Shown here piece after piece: positions 13,201 through 22,329 of a stretch of DNA of 64,000 nucleotides; position 1 is the stretch's first letter; every line of letters begins with the position of its first letter. This DNA comes from Sipunculus nudus (taxonomy: Eukaryota > Annelida > Sipuncula > Golfingiida > Sipunculidae). The notes under the pieces are model-generated. The model made no database searches. It was not told the origin of the DNA and saw only the letters and a list, made by a program, of their open reading frames with translations. The stretch lies in assembly GCA_026874595.1 (NCBI GenBank), contig CM049310.1, positions 69,949,556-70,013,555 of the forward strand. The letters run 5' to 3'. The position numbers and the translations under genes are program-made.

Positions 13201-16200
13201 TGTCGGTGGCGAACATTTCCGGCGTGCCAACCGCTTCGCTAGAAAAGCAAGCTTCACTAGCGAGACAGTTCGGTCCGCTTTTTGTGCACCCCGTAACACA
13301 TCCCCTCTTAAGAGCGTTCTCCTATCAGAACAAGACTATCCCATGAGTCACACCTTCGGTGAACTCTTCCCTGGGCAACAAAAATTATCGTCACGTTGGA
13401 CGAGCCCCCATTTTGTTATGAAAATGAAAAAATGTTGAAAAGAGAAAATGTTGAGGGGAAAATCCTGGGTCGATCCGAGGTCGTTGGCGAATAAGTCCGG
13501 CGTACCAACCGCTTCACTAGCAAAGCAAGCTTCACTAGCAAGACAGTTCGGTCCGCTTTTCGTGCACCCCGTAATATTGTTATCACATATCTTATTATAT
13601 CTACCTTGAAGCCTCGTTTTGACAGCACCTGGTCCTGACAGCCAGCGTGACAGGAGCTAAAGTACTGCAGGTTGTCCTCGGCGCACACTGGTTCATAACT
13701 GGATGTGCTACAGCCACACTTGGCGTTACACGTGGTGGTCAAGTCCGAGATGGAACTAAAGAAACGAAAACAAACTGTATTATCATTTATGGCCCCTAAG
13801 TGATCTGAAGCTACATTTTATGAAGTAATATTTTTGTAACATTATGCAATGGCATTAGAAAATGTAGTTGCTCCGGTCGGAGGGTAAGCGTTCATCCCAA
13901 CTTAACTCACGCAATCATGAACGGAATCCAATGAAATTTTCAGGGTTTTTGTGTAGATCCGGAATATGATACGGATTAAGAAACGACATCAGGAAATATT
14001 CACCAATGTACAGTCACTTATGAACCTGGGAATATGGGCTGAAAAGTGAGTGTAAACACGAGTTGGGAAGCATCCTACAATAGGGACCCCCACATGATGG
14101 AGGCTTGCATTTTTAAAATGCAGATTTCTAGTTTATTCATCAGATCACTTCCAACTGTGCATCTTATAGACAATATATACTCGATGTTTGTTTTAGCCGT
14201 GGAAACGGATCAAACAGTCATTATCGATTAAAACCGGGACCGGTATGGATCAACACTACACATAAAATGGAAGTGTCTTGTTTGAATTATTTTTTGGACA
14301 GTAGGAGCAGGTTCTCGATAATGTTGCTAATTTGTGCTATCGCCTCGATATTTTTATTTGGAAATTGGAGTAATATTTGTGTTGATTATATGCACCATTT
14401 CAAACATACAATGATTTTTTTTTTTGTATTTTTCTGGAGAGATTGCAAAATTGCGCGTATCGCGTCTCGATCAAAATATAAACAATTAAAATCCGCATAA
14501 TAAATTTGTCTTCTCACATTCCGTAGAACAATCATTTCTTGTGGTCTTAATGCTTTTTTATAGGAGATAAATTCTGAGAGTACAACTGTCACCCACCCGT
14601 TTATGTATCCTATGTTGACCCCCGCTAGAGGCGCCGTGTCGCAGCGCGCAAAAATAAAGGGCACGAGGAAGGGGATGTAGATGAGAGTCAGCCCGATGAT
14701 GAGGCGGAGCATCCCTTTCACTTTCAGGTTGAGTACACGCACCACCACCCCTCCAAGTATCGTTCCGCCAGCCGCCGCCGGTACTACCATTAAACCTGTT
14801 CAAGCATACGCATACATGTTAGTGTAACCTGCGTACCTGCGTCATACCTGTGTCATAATCGCTTCCTCGATTTACAGAACAGTGCATGAAACCCCCAATT
14901 ACGACCACCTTGGGGACTGACCGACTAGTTCGGACTTTGGAGGTGGTTTTTATTTGCGAAATTCTAAGTTACCTAGATCATATATTCGGGACCAAGGAAA
15001 GGGATCGTAATTTTGGAGGTGGTCGCATTGCAGGGCGATCGCAAGGTTTGGTTGCACTGTATAATTCTCAAATATCAGTTGTCGAGGAGTCTCAGACAGT
15101 TTTTTTTTCCATCTACAATAGAACTTTATCGTTCTTAGTAAAAAATGCAGTAATGAAAACAAGGGCGGGTTTATGGTTTATGCACTAATTGATCGAAGTA
15201 GATTAGAGTCCTAATTCCATTATCACTTCCAGTTTTGCTTTTCAAAAGGACACTCACGAATGAGTGGAAGAATATATTATTGATCGTTGGGGCTCATTCT
15301 CATACAACTAGGTTGTATAACAAAAGGGAGAAGACCGGTGGCATCAAGTATCAATTCTTCATTTTACACAGGTTACTCAAAATTACTGATACTTCCAAGT
15401 AGAGTTTCAGTCCATCATCAAATACTTTAATTGGTCAAAATAAAATATCCGTTACCATGACGACACCTTAGGTATATTTCAAAATCAAACCTTTTGGCAT
15501 TTGAGGAAAGTTTCTTTAATAAAATTATGCGGCGTGCTTTTGTTCAACCATAATGGCTCCAGATTTAGAATTTATAAAATCATGCCTTCCTTCAATAATA
15601 ATTTGTTTACAAAGAGATTCATTTACCCAAGCAAATGCGAGAAGTCGATGATGAAGAATAAATTGTTATTGACAGCCGGACTTACCTGACAATATGGCAG
15701 CTCGGCTAGATGTCTGGTGAAACTGATTTTGTATAAATTTAGGCATGAAGGTAGAAAATCCTGTCAAGATCATTCCTTCGAACACCCCGACAATAGCAAT
15801 CAGCATGTTGGTTGGGTGACACAGCAAGAACCTCAGTATACGTGGGAAGTCTCGCACGGATTTCCCAAAGTCGGGTTTACCTTCCATGGTAACACTTTTA
15901 TCCTGATGCGATTGGGACGTCCGGTGATCCTGCACCTCATGGTATTCTTTGGGGAAAAAAGGCCAATAGATTAACACTGTTCAGGGACCGACTTAAGATT
16001 TAGTCTAAGATTTAGTTCTTTTTCGACCATAAATATCTAATGAATAGAACTAGATACGCTTGATACAAAAAAAAAGCGCCGGATTTGGCGTCTTGCACCG
16101 TTTCCTCCCCCGCCTCTACTGCATGGAGAGCGTTATATATAAAAGATTCTAACATACTTGTATACTTGTGTACCTGTGTCAGGGTGCTGAGCCCCCTTTG

Positions 16201-19200
16201 TACCCCCCCCCCCCCCCCCCCCCGTCGTCTAGGATTATGTTTTCGCGCAATGTTAACAAAACGTTTTTTCGTCTTTACACACATGTACTTCAACAATGAC
16301 ACATAATTCGGACTCTATCACTTTTGGCAATTTTACTTTCACACTGTTATTATTTTATAAATTATATATCACTAACAGTATGATATCCTGATGAATTTGT
16401 GCGCTGTTACTATGAATTGTAATTAGAATTTACCCCTGCATCATTAACGTTATGAAAACCATACAATTTTAGATATTAAAGAGCAAGTCAAACGAGACAC
16501 TAAGGAACTCACGCGGGAGCCGGCGCGGATATGAACTAAGGACTAACGCTATGGCCATTGCTAGAATCCAGGTAGCGAGGTAACAGGTCCACCATGATCC
16601 CACCCACCTGGGGTCGAAAATGTTTGTGTCGATCCTGGGTGTTAATTAAACAGTGCATTTTATGATAAGTACAAATATAGATTTGAAGGAATGCGTTGTG
16701 TTAAAACCTTGATGAAGAAACGTATAATATATGTTACTGTAAGTACGGTTTGTTCTGAACACTCTGTCCCTGTAGTTAAAAGGTTTCCGGAGAAAATATG
16801 ATACCATTAGGGATTTATTAAATTAAAAAGTCGGTACTGATAAAGATAAATTGGATTGAGATGGGAAAATTTCTCAGATAATTATTAAACATTTCAAAAA
16901 GGGAATAGCTTTAACCGACAAATTTCAGATAACGAACAATATTATTAACCATACGTAAGACAGAGAATAACTTTAGGGAATTTTTTTCAGGAAAGAGAAT
17001 AATATCATTTAACATATTTGATGTAAAAATACCGGTGTATGATGTATCAATTTCAACTTACTTTTCTTTTGGTACTCTGTAAAAGTCAACATAAAAATTG
17101 AGAACTTGACCTCCCAGAAGATACCCCACAGCCGGGCCAAGAGTAGCAGCAAAGTTCATTAAAGCTACAGAAAAGAAATTATCCTTGGGTTGAGGAAAAA
17201 AAAAGGATATTCTTGTTCATTCGTAGGCATCCGTTTATTAACTGTAGCTTATTTAAATTTTCTAGTATCTGCTAAAATAAAACAAGAGCCCCGGGGATAT
17301 AACGCATGGTAGTGGCTTAAAATGAATGACATTTTAAAATTGAAAATCTGATTTTCATTTGTAGTTAGAAGTGGTAATAGAAGCTTATATTATATTGCAA
17401 TTCACTGCATATACTTTCTACCGTGTCTGAAATAATTGGTGACTGACGCTACATTGTGCACATCAAATTGTATAACTTGCAGCCGGAGAATATATAGTGT
17501 TATTTAAACATGGAACTTGTCAGCTCAATTTATAATCTTTTTAGTTCTTCTTATTCAAGGATCTACCATGATTTGAAAGTTAAAGTGTAACTTGTTTCAG
17601 ATTCATCTGAAAATTGGAAATAACATTTATTATGACAATGTCTGCATAAGTGGTGCCACTTATGGACATATACCAGTCACAAAATCAATACGCCTTTAAA
17701 ATTTTGATTTGATAACTGGAGCCATTGCTGAGATATGTTTGTAACAGACATAATATTATACATGTATACTAAGAGTTGTGTACTCGTGAAAGCGTCAACT
17801 TTTGAAATCAGGACACGAATGGCACCACAAAAACTGATTTTTCAAATTGATCACATGACCATTTATACCTTGGTAAATAGGCGAATCCTTGTTCCTAACG
17901 TTTGAGTCCAGGAAAACTATTCCTAAACTGTAGATAGTGGTGCCCCCTACTCCATGTAGAATCTGGCCTCCGATAAACACGTACAAGTAGTTTGATAATC
18001 TCGAGCTGCTTTGGGAACAGTCTGTAGTGTTTCCTACAAGTAAATATGGAAAATATCATTTAATTTATTAAAACATGATGCTGAGCCGTTTTCATTTTTA
18101 ATTGAAAGTTGCCTTTGATTTATCCGTTTGATTTTTATTATCCACTTTTCAAAAACATGAATGTAAGTTTACATGGTAAAACATCTCGGGATGCAGATCA
18201 TTAAGGACATGGTCTACGCATACAAAGCGGATCTGATAAGACGGCATGGGTAATATGGTGACGACATTTTGGTGAATGTTCATTTATTACCAGAAACACA
18301 GACAAATTTATCCTTTACCAATAAACGTTTAAGCAGAAGGACAACATTACTCCAATACATGAATTGGTTTTAACCCGAAATCTTAGCCTGTTCCATCGAC
18401 TTGTAGGTTAAGCTTCAATGCACCAAGAGCGTTTAATGAGGCAGTTGCTCAATAAAAGATATTTCTTTTTGCTCTGGAGTTTTAGAGAATTAATCCTTTT
18501 CAATAGAGACCCCTGACTTAACAAGGTTTCCATAAAGGGCTTTACCTACAACGTCACAAACACCAACAGAGGTAGTTCCCATCTCGTACAAACCAGAAGT
18601 GAACTGTGGCAAGGCCATCATTAGAGAGCCTAGCGACAAGACGAAGGCGGCTACAAATAGAAGTTATATTTATAGTACTTTTTTGAAGCTCCAGTTTTTT
18701 ATAAGCATCCAGAGAATTTATCAGATGTCGAAATTCTTTTATATATTGATATATAAATGTTTTTATGGTGTTTAATGAAATGTTTTATGGTGTTAAATAA
18801 AATGCTGTTGTCGGATACAGATACCTTGGTCCGAGAGTCACGGTCCGGTTATTGCCTCCGCCAGGAGGGTATGCGTTCATCCTCGTTTGTTTGTGTGTGT
18901 TTATGTGTGTGTTTGTTTACACCCAGCATAACTAACACTGACATGGACAGGTTCTCATGAAATCTCATCTCATTTATAGGGCATTTCGGGAATGAGCCAC
19001 TGAAAAATCGATTAGGGTTTGGAGTGGTCCCGGCACATGATTTTGATTCAGGAAGGTCATCAAGGAATATTCACAAATGTATAATCACTTTTGCATAAAT
19101 GAACCTGGGAATTTGGGCCGAATATGTTAATGCAAACAAGGGTTGGGGTAAATCCCACAATAGAGAGCCCACAGCTGGCGGAGGCTTGCAATCCTTAGAA

Positions 19201-20250
19201 TGAAGATTTCTAGTTAGGGGTTATACCCGCCCAGTAGTTTCAGCCTAGAGTGCAGCGGGGTCAGGCATAACGGACGCAGAGGTAAAACCGCCAAGATGTG
19301 CTACAAAGGATGTGTCAAGCTACCGGAGCGTGTGCTCTCTACAAGGAACGAATTTTAATGCTGGCTAATTAATGTTTAGTAGAGTAAAAAACTGGCAGAC
19401 TGTATACGTTTGATAAGTTACCTGGATGCTTAATAAATAACCTTTTTTATTGTTATCGTACTCAGATTAACTTGATCGGATCGGCCCGAATTAATGCCAT
19501 CAAAAAGGTTAATAACATAAAAAAAACTGAGTGGGCCATGAAAATTGTCACATTTTAAATGAGATTTGAAACGGTGAGCGCGACGCAGACATCGACGCTC
19601 TCTTATAAAAGGGAATGCATGGATACATGGTCACTAAATAACCATACTTAGTCTCATATCTTGCCATGTATACAGAGTTTATAATAATGAAAAATATAAA
19701 ATATTTAATTATAAAACTCAATACCCACAGCATGGTTATCAAAACATTATTAAAACATACATTAAATGTGCCCGAGATTGCCTGATTTAGAAATATACAG
19801 ATGAAACCAAGACATGTTATAAGGGACACGATATATGAATCCGGATACGGACAACATCACACTGATTTCATTTTAACATCATGGTCCGACCTCTCGGTAT
19901 ATTACCTATTGCAAGAAGACGTGGCTGATGCGCATGCGCGCCCAAGAACGTTATTGGTAGAACGAGAACTCCAGCGGAAAAGTCGTAGGCGCTGGCAATA
20001 AGCCCGACCTTGGAGCTGGGCAGGTCGTACCGGCGTTCTAATGTCGCCATGTTCACATTGGTGATGCCATTCACAACAAACCCTGTAACCAATGCATAAT
20101 AAACTCTTTATAACTCAGTATGAGTGTACTATGAAATATTTGATCTGAACCAGGTTTAGAAATCACTTATACTGGAAACATAATAACTTTTTTTCTAAAA
20201 TTTTATACTTAATTGTTATATATTTGAAATGCGATTGAGTATATATATAC

Positions 20251-20306
<56 letters not shown>

Positions 20307-20629
20307 TTTTTTTTAAACGTGTCATGCAGACGCTAATATATTTGAAATGTATCATACAGACGTTAAAAAAGTGTGTGTATATATATGTGTGTTTATATAC
20401 GTGTGTGTGTCAACGCTCTAACAGACCTTGCTGATAATATGATCAGTTTATTATGACCAGTTATGGAAAGCACAGTACCTTGCACGAAAGCAAACAGGCA
20501 GATCCACCATAAGAACGCTTTCGGGTTATTACAGAGCTGCATCCAGCGAGGGGAGCATCTCCCGAACCCGCACCTCGGATGCTTCTCATCCTCTTTGTGG
20601 TCTTCTTCTTCCGGTCTGATGCCAACCAT
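8295..20629 (-). CDS. SLCO4A1-like: Gene 1: SLCO/OATP organic anion transporter (4A1-like), 12 exons, in-frame stop in exon 11
   Basis: Spliced CDS from minus-strand exons 20629-20479, 20082-19906, 18650-18546, 18033-17869, 17164-17062, 16634-16513, 15946-15686, 14795-14597, 13755-13605, 10648-10470, 9421-9357 and 8512-8295; every junction is GT-AG and phases agree. OATPs are plasma-membrane exchangers of amphipathic organic anions with 12 membrane spans. Seen here: the TM1-TM2 block ([16 protein letters not shown]), the family signature DPRWVGSWW near residue 241, a ten-cysteine Kazal-like extracellular domain (about 437-508), and the C-terminal W..QCG..GSC block. The full length would be 631 residues, normal for the family, but codon 559 is TAA (9360-9358), so the sequence as given encodes 558. 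All splice sites and other codons are intact, so the stop is recent, polymorphic or a sequence error. The 4A1 assignment rests on remembered similarity in TM1-TM2 and is less certain than the family. Confidence 0.93.
9357..9421 (-). CDS. SLCO4A1-like: Gene 1 exon 11 (TM11 start) with in-frame TAA
   Basis: 65 bp, phase 2 in and 1 out, acceptor TACACAG, donor TAAG|GTAGGT. Encodes CVPDNQRAFALGIQWVLVRF, then TAA at 9360-9358, just before the donor. The equivalent codon in gene 2 is TTA (Leu), as the family requires before G-T-x-PGP. The alternative donor CTT|GTAAGG, 11 bases upstream, would frameshift into the last exon. Confidence 0.9.
9477..10067. mobile_element. 591-bp element with perfect 14-bp terminal inverted repeats
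   Basis: TGTATCCGCCAAAA at 9477-9490 is the exact reverse complement of TTTTGGCGGATACA at 10054-10067. The element lies in gene 1 intron 10. A short GTAGTCG..CGACTAC palindrome adjoins the left end. No transposase is evident, so it is best called a MITE of unknown superfamily. A related 3' half lies at 26230-26440. Confidence 0.75.
10202..10269. repeat. (TA)n microsatellite in gene 1 intron 10
   Basis: Uninterrupted TA dinucleotides over more than 60 bp. No gene feature overlaps. Confidence 0.97.
10470..10648 (-). CDS. SLCO4A1-like: Gene 1 exon 10 (end of Kazal-like domain, TM10)
   Basis: 179 bp, phase 0 in and 2 out, acceptor TTTCAG, donor CTAAG|GTATGC. Encodes [20 protein letters not shown] (four more cysteines), then TM10 (LFLPFLFFSIFLTFMMVV) and PEINVTLR. 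The open reading frame has no internal Met-initiated start, so it is visible only as a spliced exon. Confidence 0.92.
10785..11087 (-). mobile_element. tRNA-derived SINE-like element (reverse orientation)
   Basis: On the minus strand the sequence from about 11085 reads TAGGGGTAAAGCACAGGACT (A-box-like) then ATGAGTTCGAATAT (B-box-like), followed by a tail homologous to 45835-46100 (GGTCGGCCC-AACCCAG, ACTCACAAAC, GTCTT). The copy is in gene 1 intron 9, next to the 46-bp minisatellite. Confidence 0.72.
11088..11776. repeat. 46-bp minisatellite, about 15 copies
   Basis: ACTCAAAG recurs every 46 bp (11115, 11161, 11207, 11253, 11299, 11345 and on). Each unit carries TACCCAATGTTAC, a variable GT-N-N-GC segment and AGTTTGTTATATA. 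Copies are nearly identical, so the array is young. Open frames through it are by-products of the repeat. It lies in gene 1 intron 9. Confidence 0.97.
12130..12964 (-). mobile_element. Probable hAT-type transposon remnant
   Basis: The right end, read inward on the minus strand, begins CTAGGGCTGTAACGATACAC with repeated GTATCG motifs, a style I associate with hAT elements. The left side near 12138 has GCTGTAACATTACA and ATATCGATATCG. A minus-strand frame at 12909-12565 includes C..AV.YQGNTS, reminiscent of a BED zinc finger of hAT transposases, but it is badly decayed. No target duplication could be matched. Confidence 0.45.
12255..12320. repeat. Short 17-18-bp tandem repeat
   Basis: ATAACATTTCTGATAG is repeated three to four times (GATAGATAACATTTCT units). 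Located in gene 1 intron 9. Confidence 0.9.
13157..13576. repeat. Direct duplication (13157-13302 and 13452-13576) beside the Kazal exon
   Basis: Both halves contain GGGGAAAATYCTGGGTC, GCGAA, CCGGCGT, CCAACCGCTTC, AAGCAAGCTTCACTAGC and ACAGTTCGGTCCGCTTTT..GTGCACCCCGTAA. The second copy ends about 30 bp from the donor of gene 1 exon 9. Confidence 0.85.
13605..13755 (-). CDS. SLCO4A1-like: Gene 1 exon 9 (Kazal-like domain, first part)
   Basis: 151 bp, phase 2 in and 0 out, acceptor CTTTAG, donor TCAAG|GTAGAT. Encodes six cysteines in the order C-x3-C-x-C-x8-C-x10-C-x3-C with YEPVC and YFSSCHAGC, the Kazal-type motif of the fifth external loop of OATPs. Confidence 0.96.
13862..14130 (+). repeat. 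Dispersed repeat family R2, copy 1
   Basis: Shares with 18838-19215 the order GGAGGGTAWGCGTTCATCC, CAGG..TATTCACMAATGTA, ATGAACCTGGGAAT, and GGAGGCTTGCA..ATTTCTAGTT at the end. In gene 1 intron 8. Confidence 0.8.
14597..14795 (-). CDS. SLCO4A1-like: Gene 1 exon 8 (TM8-TM9)
   Basis: 199 bp, phase 1 in and 2 out, acceptor GAACAG, donor ACGG|GTGGGT. Encodes [30 protein letters not shown], a hydrophobic helix, then ARCDTAPLAGVN. The Gly-rich GG..LGG segment is characteristic of TM8. Confidence 0.94.
14880..15059. mobile_element. Small pogo-like MITE in gene 1 intron 7
   Basis: Begins CAGTGCATGAAACCCCC..ATTACGACCACC and ends GGTGGTCGCATT..GGTTGCACTG, imperfect inverted ends of the same family as 59854-61052, which has TIRs CAGTGGAACCCC. 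A TA follows the right end; the left flank has decayed. About 180 bp, no coding capacity. Confidence 0.65.
15686..15946 (-). CDS. SLCO4A1-like: Gene 1 exon 7 (large cytoplasmic loop, TM7)
   Basis: 261 bp, phase 1 to 1, acceptor CCCAAAG, donor TCAG|GTAAGT. Encodes a charged loop (YHEVQDHRTSQSHQDK), PDFGKSVRDFPRI, then [32 protein letters not shown] and SSRAAILSG. The FMPKFI..QF motif is typical before TM8. Confidence 0.95.
16203..16224. repeat. Poly(C) tract in gene 1 intron 6
   Basis: About 20 consecutive C. Similar C or G runs occur at 22149-22167, 22601-22615, 22680-22694, 23027-23043, 38067-38081, 38740-38751, 50967-50978 and 59617-59633; their lengths are prone to sequencing error. Confidence 0.9.
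16513..16634 (-). CDS. SLCO4A1-like: Gene 1 exon 6 (OATP signature, TM6)
   Basis: 122 bp, phase 2 in and 1 out, acceptor ACCCAG, donor CCGC|GTGAGT. Encodes DPRWVGSWWTCYLA, the superfamily signature at the third external loop/TM6 border, then a hydrophobic helix ending SSYPRRLPR. Cys stands where the signature usually has Gly after WWx; gene 2 shares this. Confidence 0.95.
17062..17164 (-). CDS. SLCO4A1-like: Gene 1 exon 5 (TM5)
   Basis: 103 bp, phase 1 in and 2 out, acceptor TCTGTAG, donor AAAA|GTAAGT. Encodes ALMNFAATLGPAVGYLLGGQ then FYVDFYRVPKE, the LGPA.GY..G block of OATPs. Confidence 0.93.
17869..18033 (-). CDS. SLCO4A1-like: Gene 1 exon 4 (first long loop and TM4)
   Basis: 165 bp, phase 1 to 1, acceptor CTTGTAG, donor CAAG|GTATAA. 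Encodes a short Ser-rich loop followed by [20 protein letters not shown] and [15 protein letters not shown]. This matches the OATP GQ.L.G.G..P.Y.LG..YLD..V....SP.Y segment. Confidence 0.95.
18546..18650 (-). CDS. SLCO4A1-like: Gene 1 exon 3 (TM3 region)
   Basis: 105 bp, phase 1 to 1, acceptor TTTGTAG, donor GTAG|GTAAAG. Encodes AAFVLSLGSLMMALPQF then TSGLYEMG and CDVVG, matching the family's G..L.ALPHF..G.YE pattern. Seven of 35 residues differ from gene 2. Confidence 0.93.
18838..19215 (+). repeat. Dispersed repeat family R2, copy 2
   Basis: Begins CGGTTATTGCCTCCGCCAGG, followed by a GTTTGTTTGTGTGTG run, and ends GGCGGAGGCTTGCA..ATTTCTAGTT, an arrangement I remember as common in marine invertebrate genomes. 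A reverse partial copy (CCTCCTGGCGGTGGCAATAA) is at 53350-53372. In gene 1 intron 2. Confidence 0.8.
19906..20082 (-). CDS. SLCO4A1-like: Gene 1 exon 2 (TM1-TM2)
   Basis: 177 bp, phase 1 to 1, acceptor TTACAG, donor ATAG|GTAATA. Encodes residues 51-109: [37 protein letters not shown], then [12 protein letters not shown]. This is the most conserved OATP N-terminal block; only four residues differ from gene 2. Confidence 0.95.
20239..20297. repeat. (TA)n microsatellite in gene 1 intron 1
   Basis: TA dinucleotide run with a few C interruptions, followed by a T-rich stretch and GTGTGTG patches to 20412. Confidence 0.95.
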
Positions 20630-20678
20630 TTTGCTTACGTAGACAACAGGTTTTGCGTCGTCACCTCACAAAAAAATC
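20479..20678 (-). CDS. SLCO4A1-like: Gene 1 exon 1 (first coding exon with 5' leader)
   Basis: CDS part is 20629-20479 (50 codons plus 1 base): [10 protein letters not shown], an acidic cytoplasmic N-terminus, then [20 protein letters not shown] and the start of TM1 ending FVQ. Donor is CAAG|GTACTG. The leader 20678-20630 follows a likely acceptor TTTTTACAG|G and has an in-frame TGA 12 codons before the ATG. The ATG lies in a CAAAATGG context. Gene 2 has the same 200-bp exon. A further 5' exon must exist upstream but was not identified. Confidence 0.85.
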
Positions 20679-21157
20679 CTGTAAAAATCGCTTGCGTTGT
20701 TAATAGTAATTACAAATGTGAGGGTATACTTTTTCTTTTCATGCAGGCCTGTACTATGGATGTATATATGTATATCATATTTAATAGCAGTAAGCCCTTT
20801 CATAACCACATAAAAAGTTTTAAATCCCGATCTTGATGTAAGTTGTACTTGCCGTGCTTAAAAAGGCATTTTATGGCCATTCATGCTGAAATCGTCCGAA
20901 AATTTAATGATATTGCCCATATTAACATCCATTCGTTCTACTTAATAACACTGTTTAATAACTCAACGTGTATAGAACCATTTGGTTTGATACATTCATT
21001 CAGCATTTCTTTGTGTTCATCTTTTAAGTATGTTTCATCTTTATCTTTCTATATTCGGCAAATATCAGGGCACCAAAATGATCTGTTTAGAAGACAGAAC
21101 TGCAGAATAAATAATAAATACAACCAAAATCACTGATGTGCATCATATGTCTGTATA

Positions 21158-21174
21158 TATATATATATATATAT

Positions 21175-21205
<31 letters not shown>
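21158..21205. repeat. (TA)n-(TTTA)n microsatellite
   Basis: TA repeats turn into TTTA repeats. Located just upstream of gene 1. Confidence 0.95.
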
Positions 21206-21206
<1 letters not shown>

Positions 21207-21480
21207 GGGTTCTCCATTTCTCCCAACCGCGAGGCGGGCCGGTTCGCTATATTTTTATTTTTTCAAAATAGATTACCTGCCTGCAAAAATTATGCAAAAC
21301 ACGATAAAATGATGAAAATCGCGTTAAATTTTTGCATTTTTTAACTCCTTGATCGATCGCCCCCTTGTGGCGCCTCTCTATAATTTTTAGAAGTGGATAT
21401 ATATTTATATATGCATGGTATTATATGTTGAAACACAGTCATGATCAGGTTGGAATGTATATGGGGATTAGGATTATGTC

Positions 21481-21939
21481 TAGTGGTGGGCCGATCATCG
21501 AGTTTTATCGAAAGTCAGTCGGTTTGCTGCCACTTTCAAGCGCTCGATTACCAAAGGCAACTATCGATTACATCATAATAATGATTGTTTTCTTTATAGA
21601 ATGCCTTTATGTTATAGGCAAAAATGATTCTTCCATTTTTAACCACATTCCACGCTTCATTTAATGAGACTGTGTTCCCATAACTTCCGTATGTAACTGA
21701 GTATGACACGGTAGATGTAAGAACGGAGGACTTATAAACTTATTATCTGTGAACTCGTAGGGAGCTGCAGAATTAGCGGGGAGTTTTCTAACGAAATGTA
21801 CCTTGCAAAAATAACGGCGGGAAGGCATTAAAATATATAGGCATTGAATATATTTGTCTGAACCGATTAATAATCGATCATCAGTCGGTTTGCTCAAACC
21901 GATGATTGATTATGAAAAAGGAACCGACTCCCACCACTA
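21481..21939. mobile_element. Non-autonomous hAT-type element, copy 1, with 8-bp target duplication
   Basis: Begins TAGTGGTGGGCCGATCATCG and ends CGACTCCCACCACTA, giving inverted ends TAGTGGTGGG. It is flanked on both sides by ATTATGTC (21473-21480 and 21940-21947), a perfect 8-bp duplication as made by hAT transposases. Subterminal CCGATCATCG/CGATGATCGG-type motifs are repeated at both ends. 459 bp, no transposase. Inserted in the gene 1 / gene 2 spacer. Confidence 0.9.
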
Positions 21940-22113
21940 ATTATGTCTCTATTTTGCTGATTACACATAAAAATATAACGACATCAACCGCCCGTTCTTA
22001 ATAAATTCTGTATGTATATACAGAGAGTGAAACTGCTGATATCTTTTAACATAAGCCACAGTGTACACGTGGTTACATTCTAACACGGCTAAACATTCGT
22101 TTTATACAAAGTT

Positions 22114-22329
22114 CAGGCGCGGATCCAGGGGAGGGGGTTGGGGGTCCAGACCCCCCCCCCCCCCCCCTTAACCAATGACCATTTTTAGACAAATCTTATG
22201 CATGACGGGTGGTTTTTGGGTCGAGAACCCCCCCTCACCCCCACTCTTAACCTACGACCTTTTTTAGACAATTTTTATGCATGACACCCGTTGACCCCTC
22301 CCCGCAAAAAAATCCTGGATCCGCGCCTG
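22114..22329. mobile_element. 216-bp MITE with perfect 16-bp inverted ends
   Basis: CAGGCGCGGATCCAGG (22114-22129) is mirrored by CCTGGATCCGCGCCTG (22314-22329). The interior has two imperfect repeats (TTTTTAGACAAATYTTATGCATGAC) and C-runs. Flanks CAAAGTT and CAAAGAT may be a worn target duplication. Superfamily not determined. Confidence 0.85.

Noticed and set aside
14386-14600. Extension of the gene 1 exon 8 reading frame past 14597
   Set aside because: The frame runs on into the intron. The paralog shows the donor ends the exon at the GG|GT after ATAAAC, and phase to the Kazal exon requires it.
15717-15974. Plus-strand frame of 85 codons
   Set aside because: Shadow of gene 1 exon 7 on the other strand.
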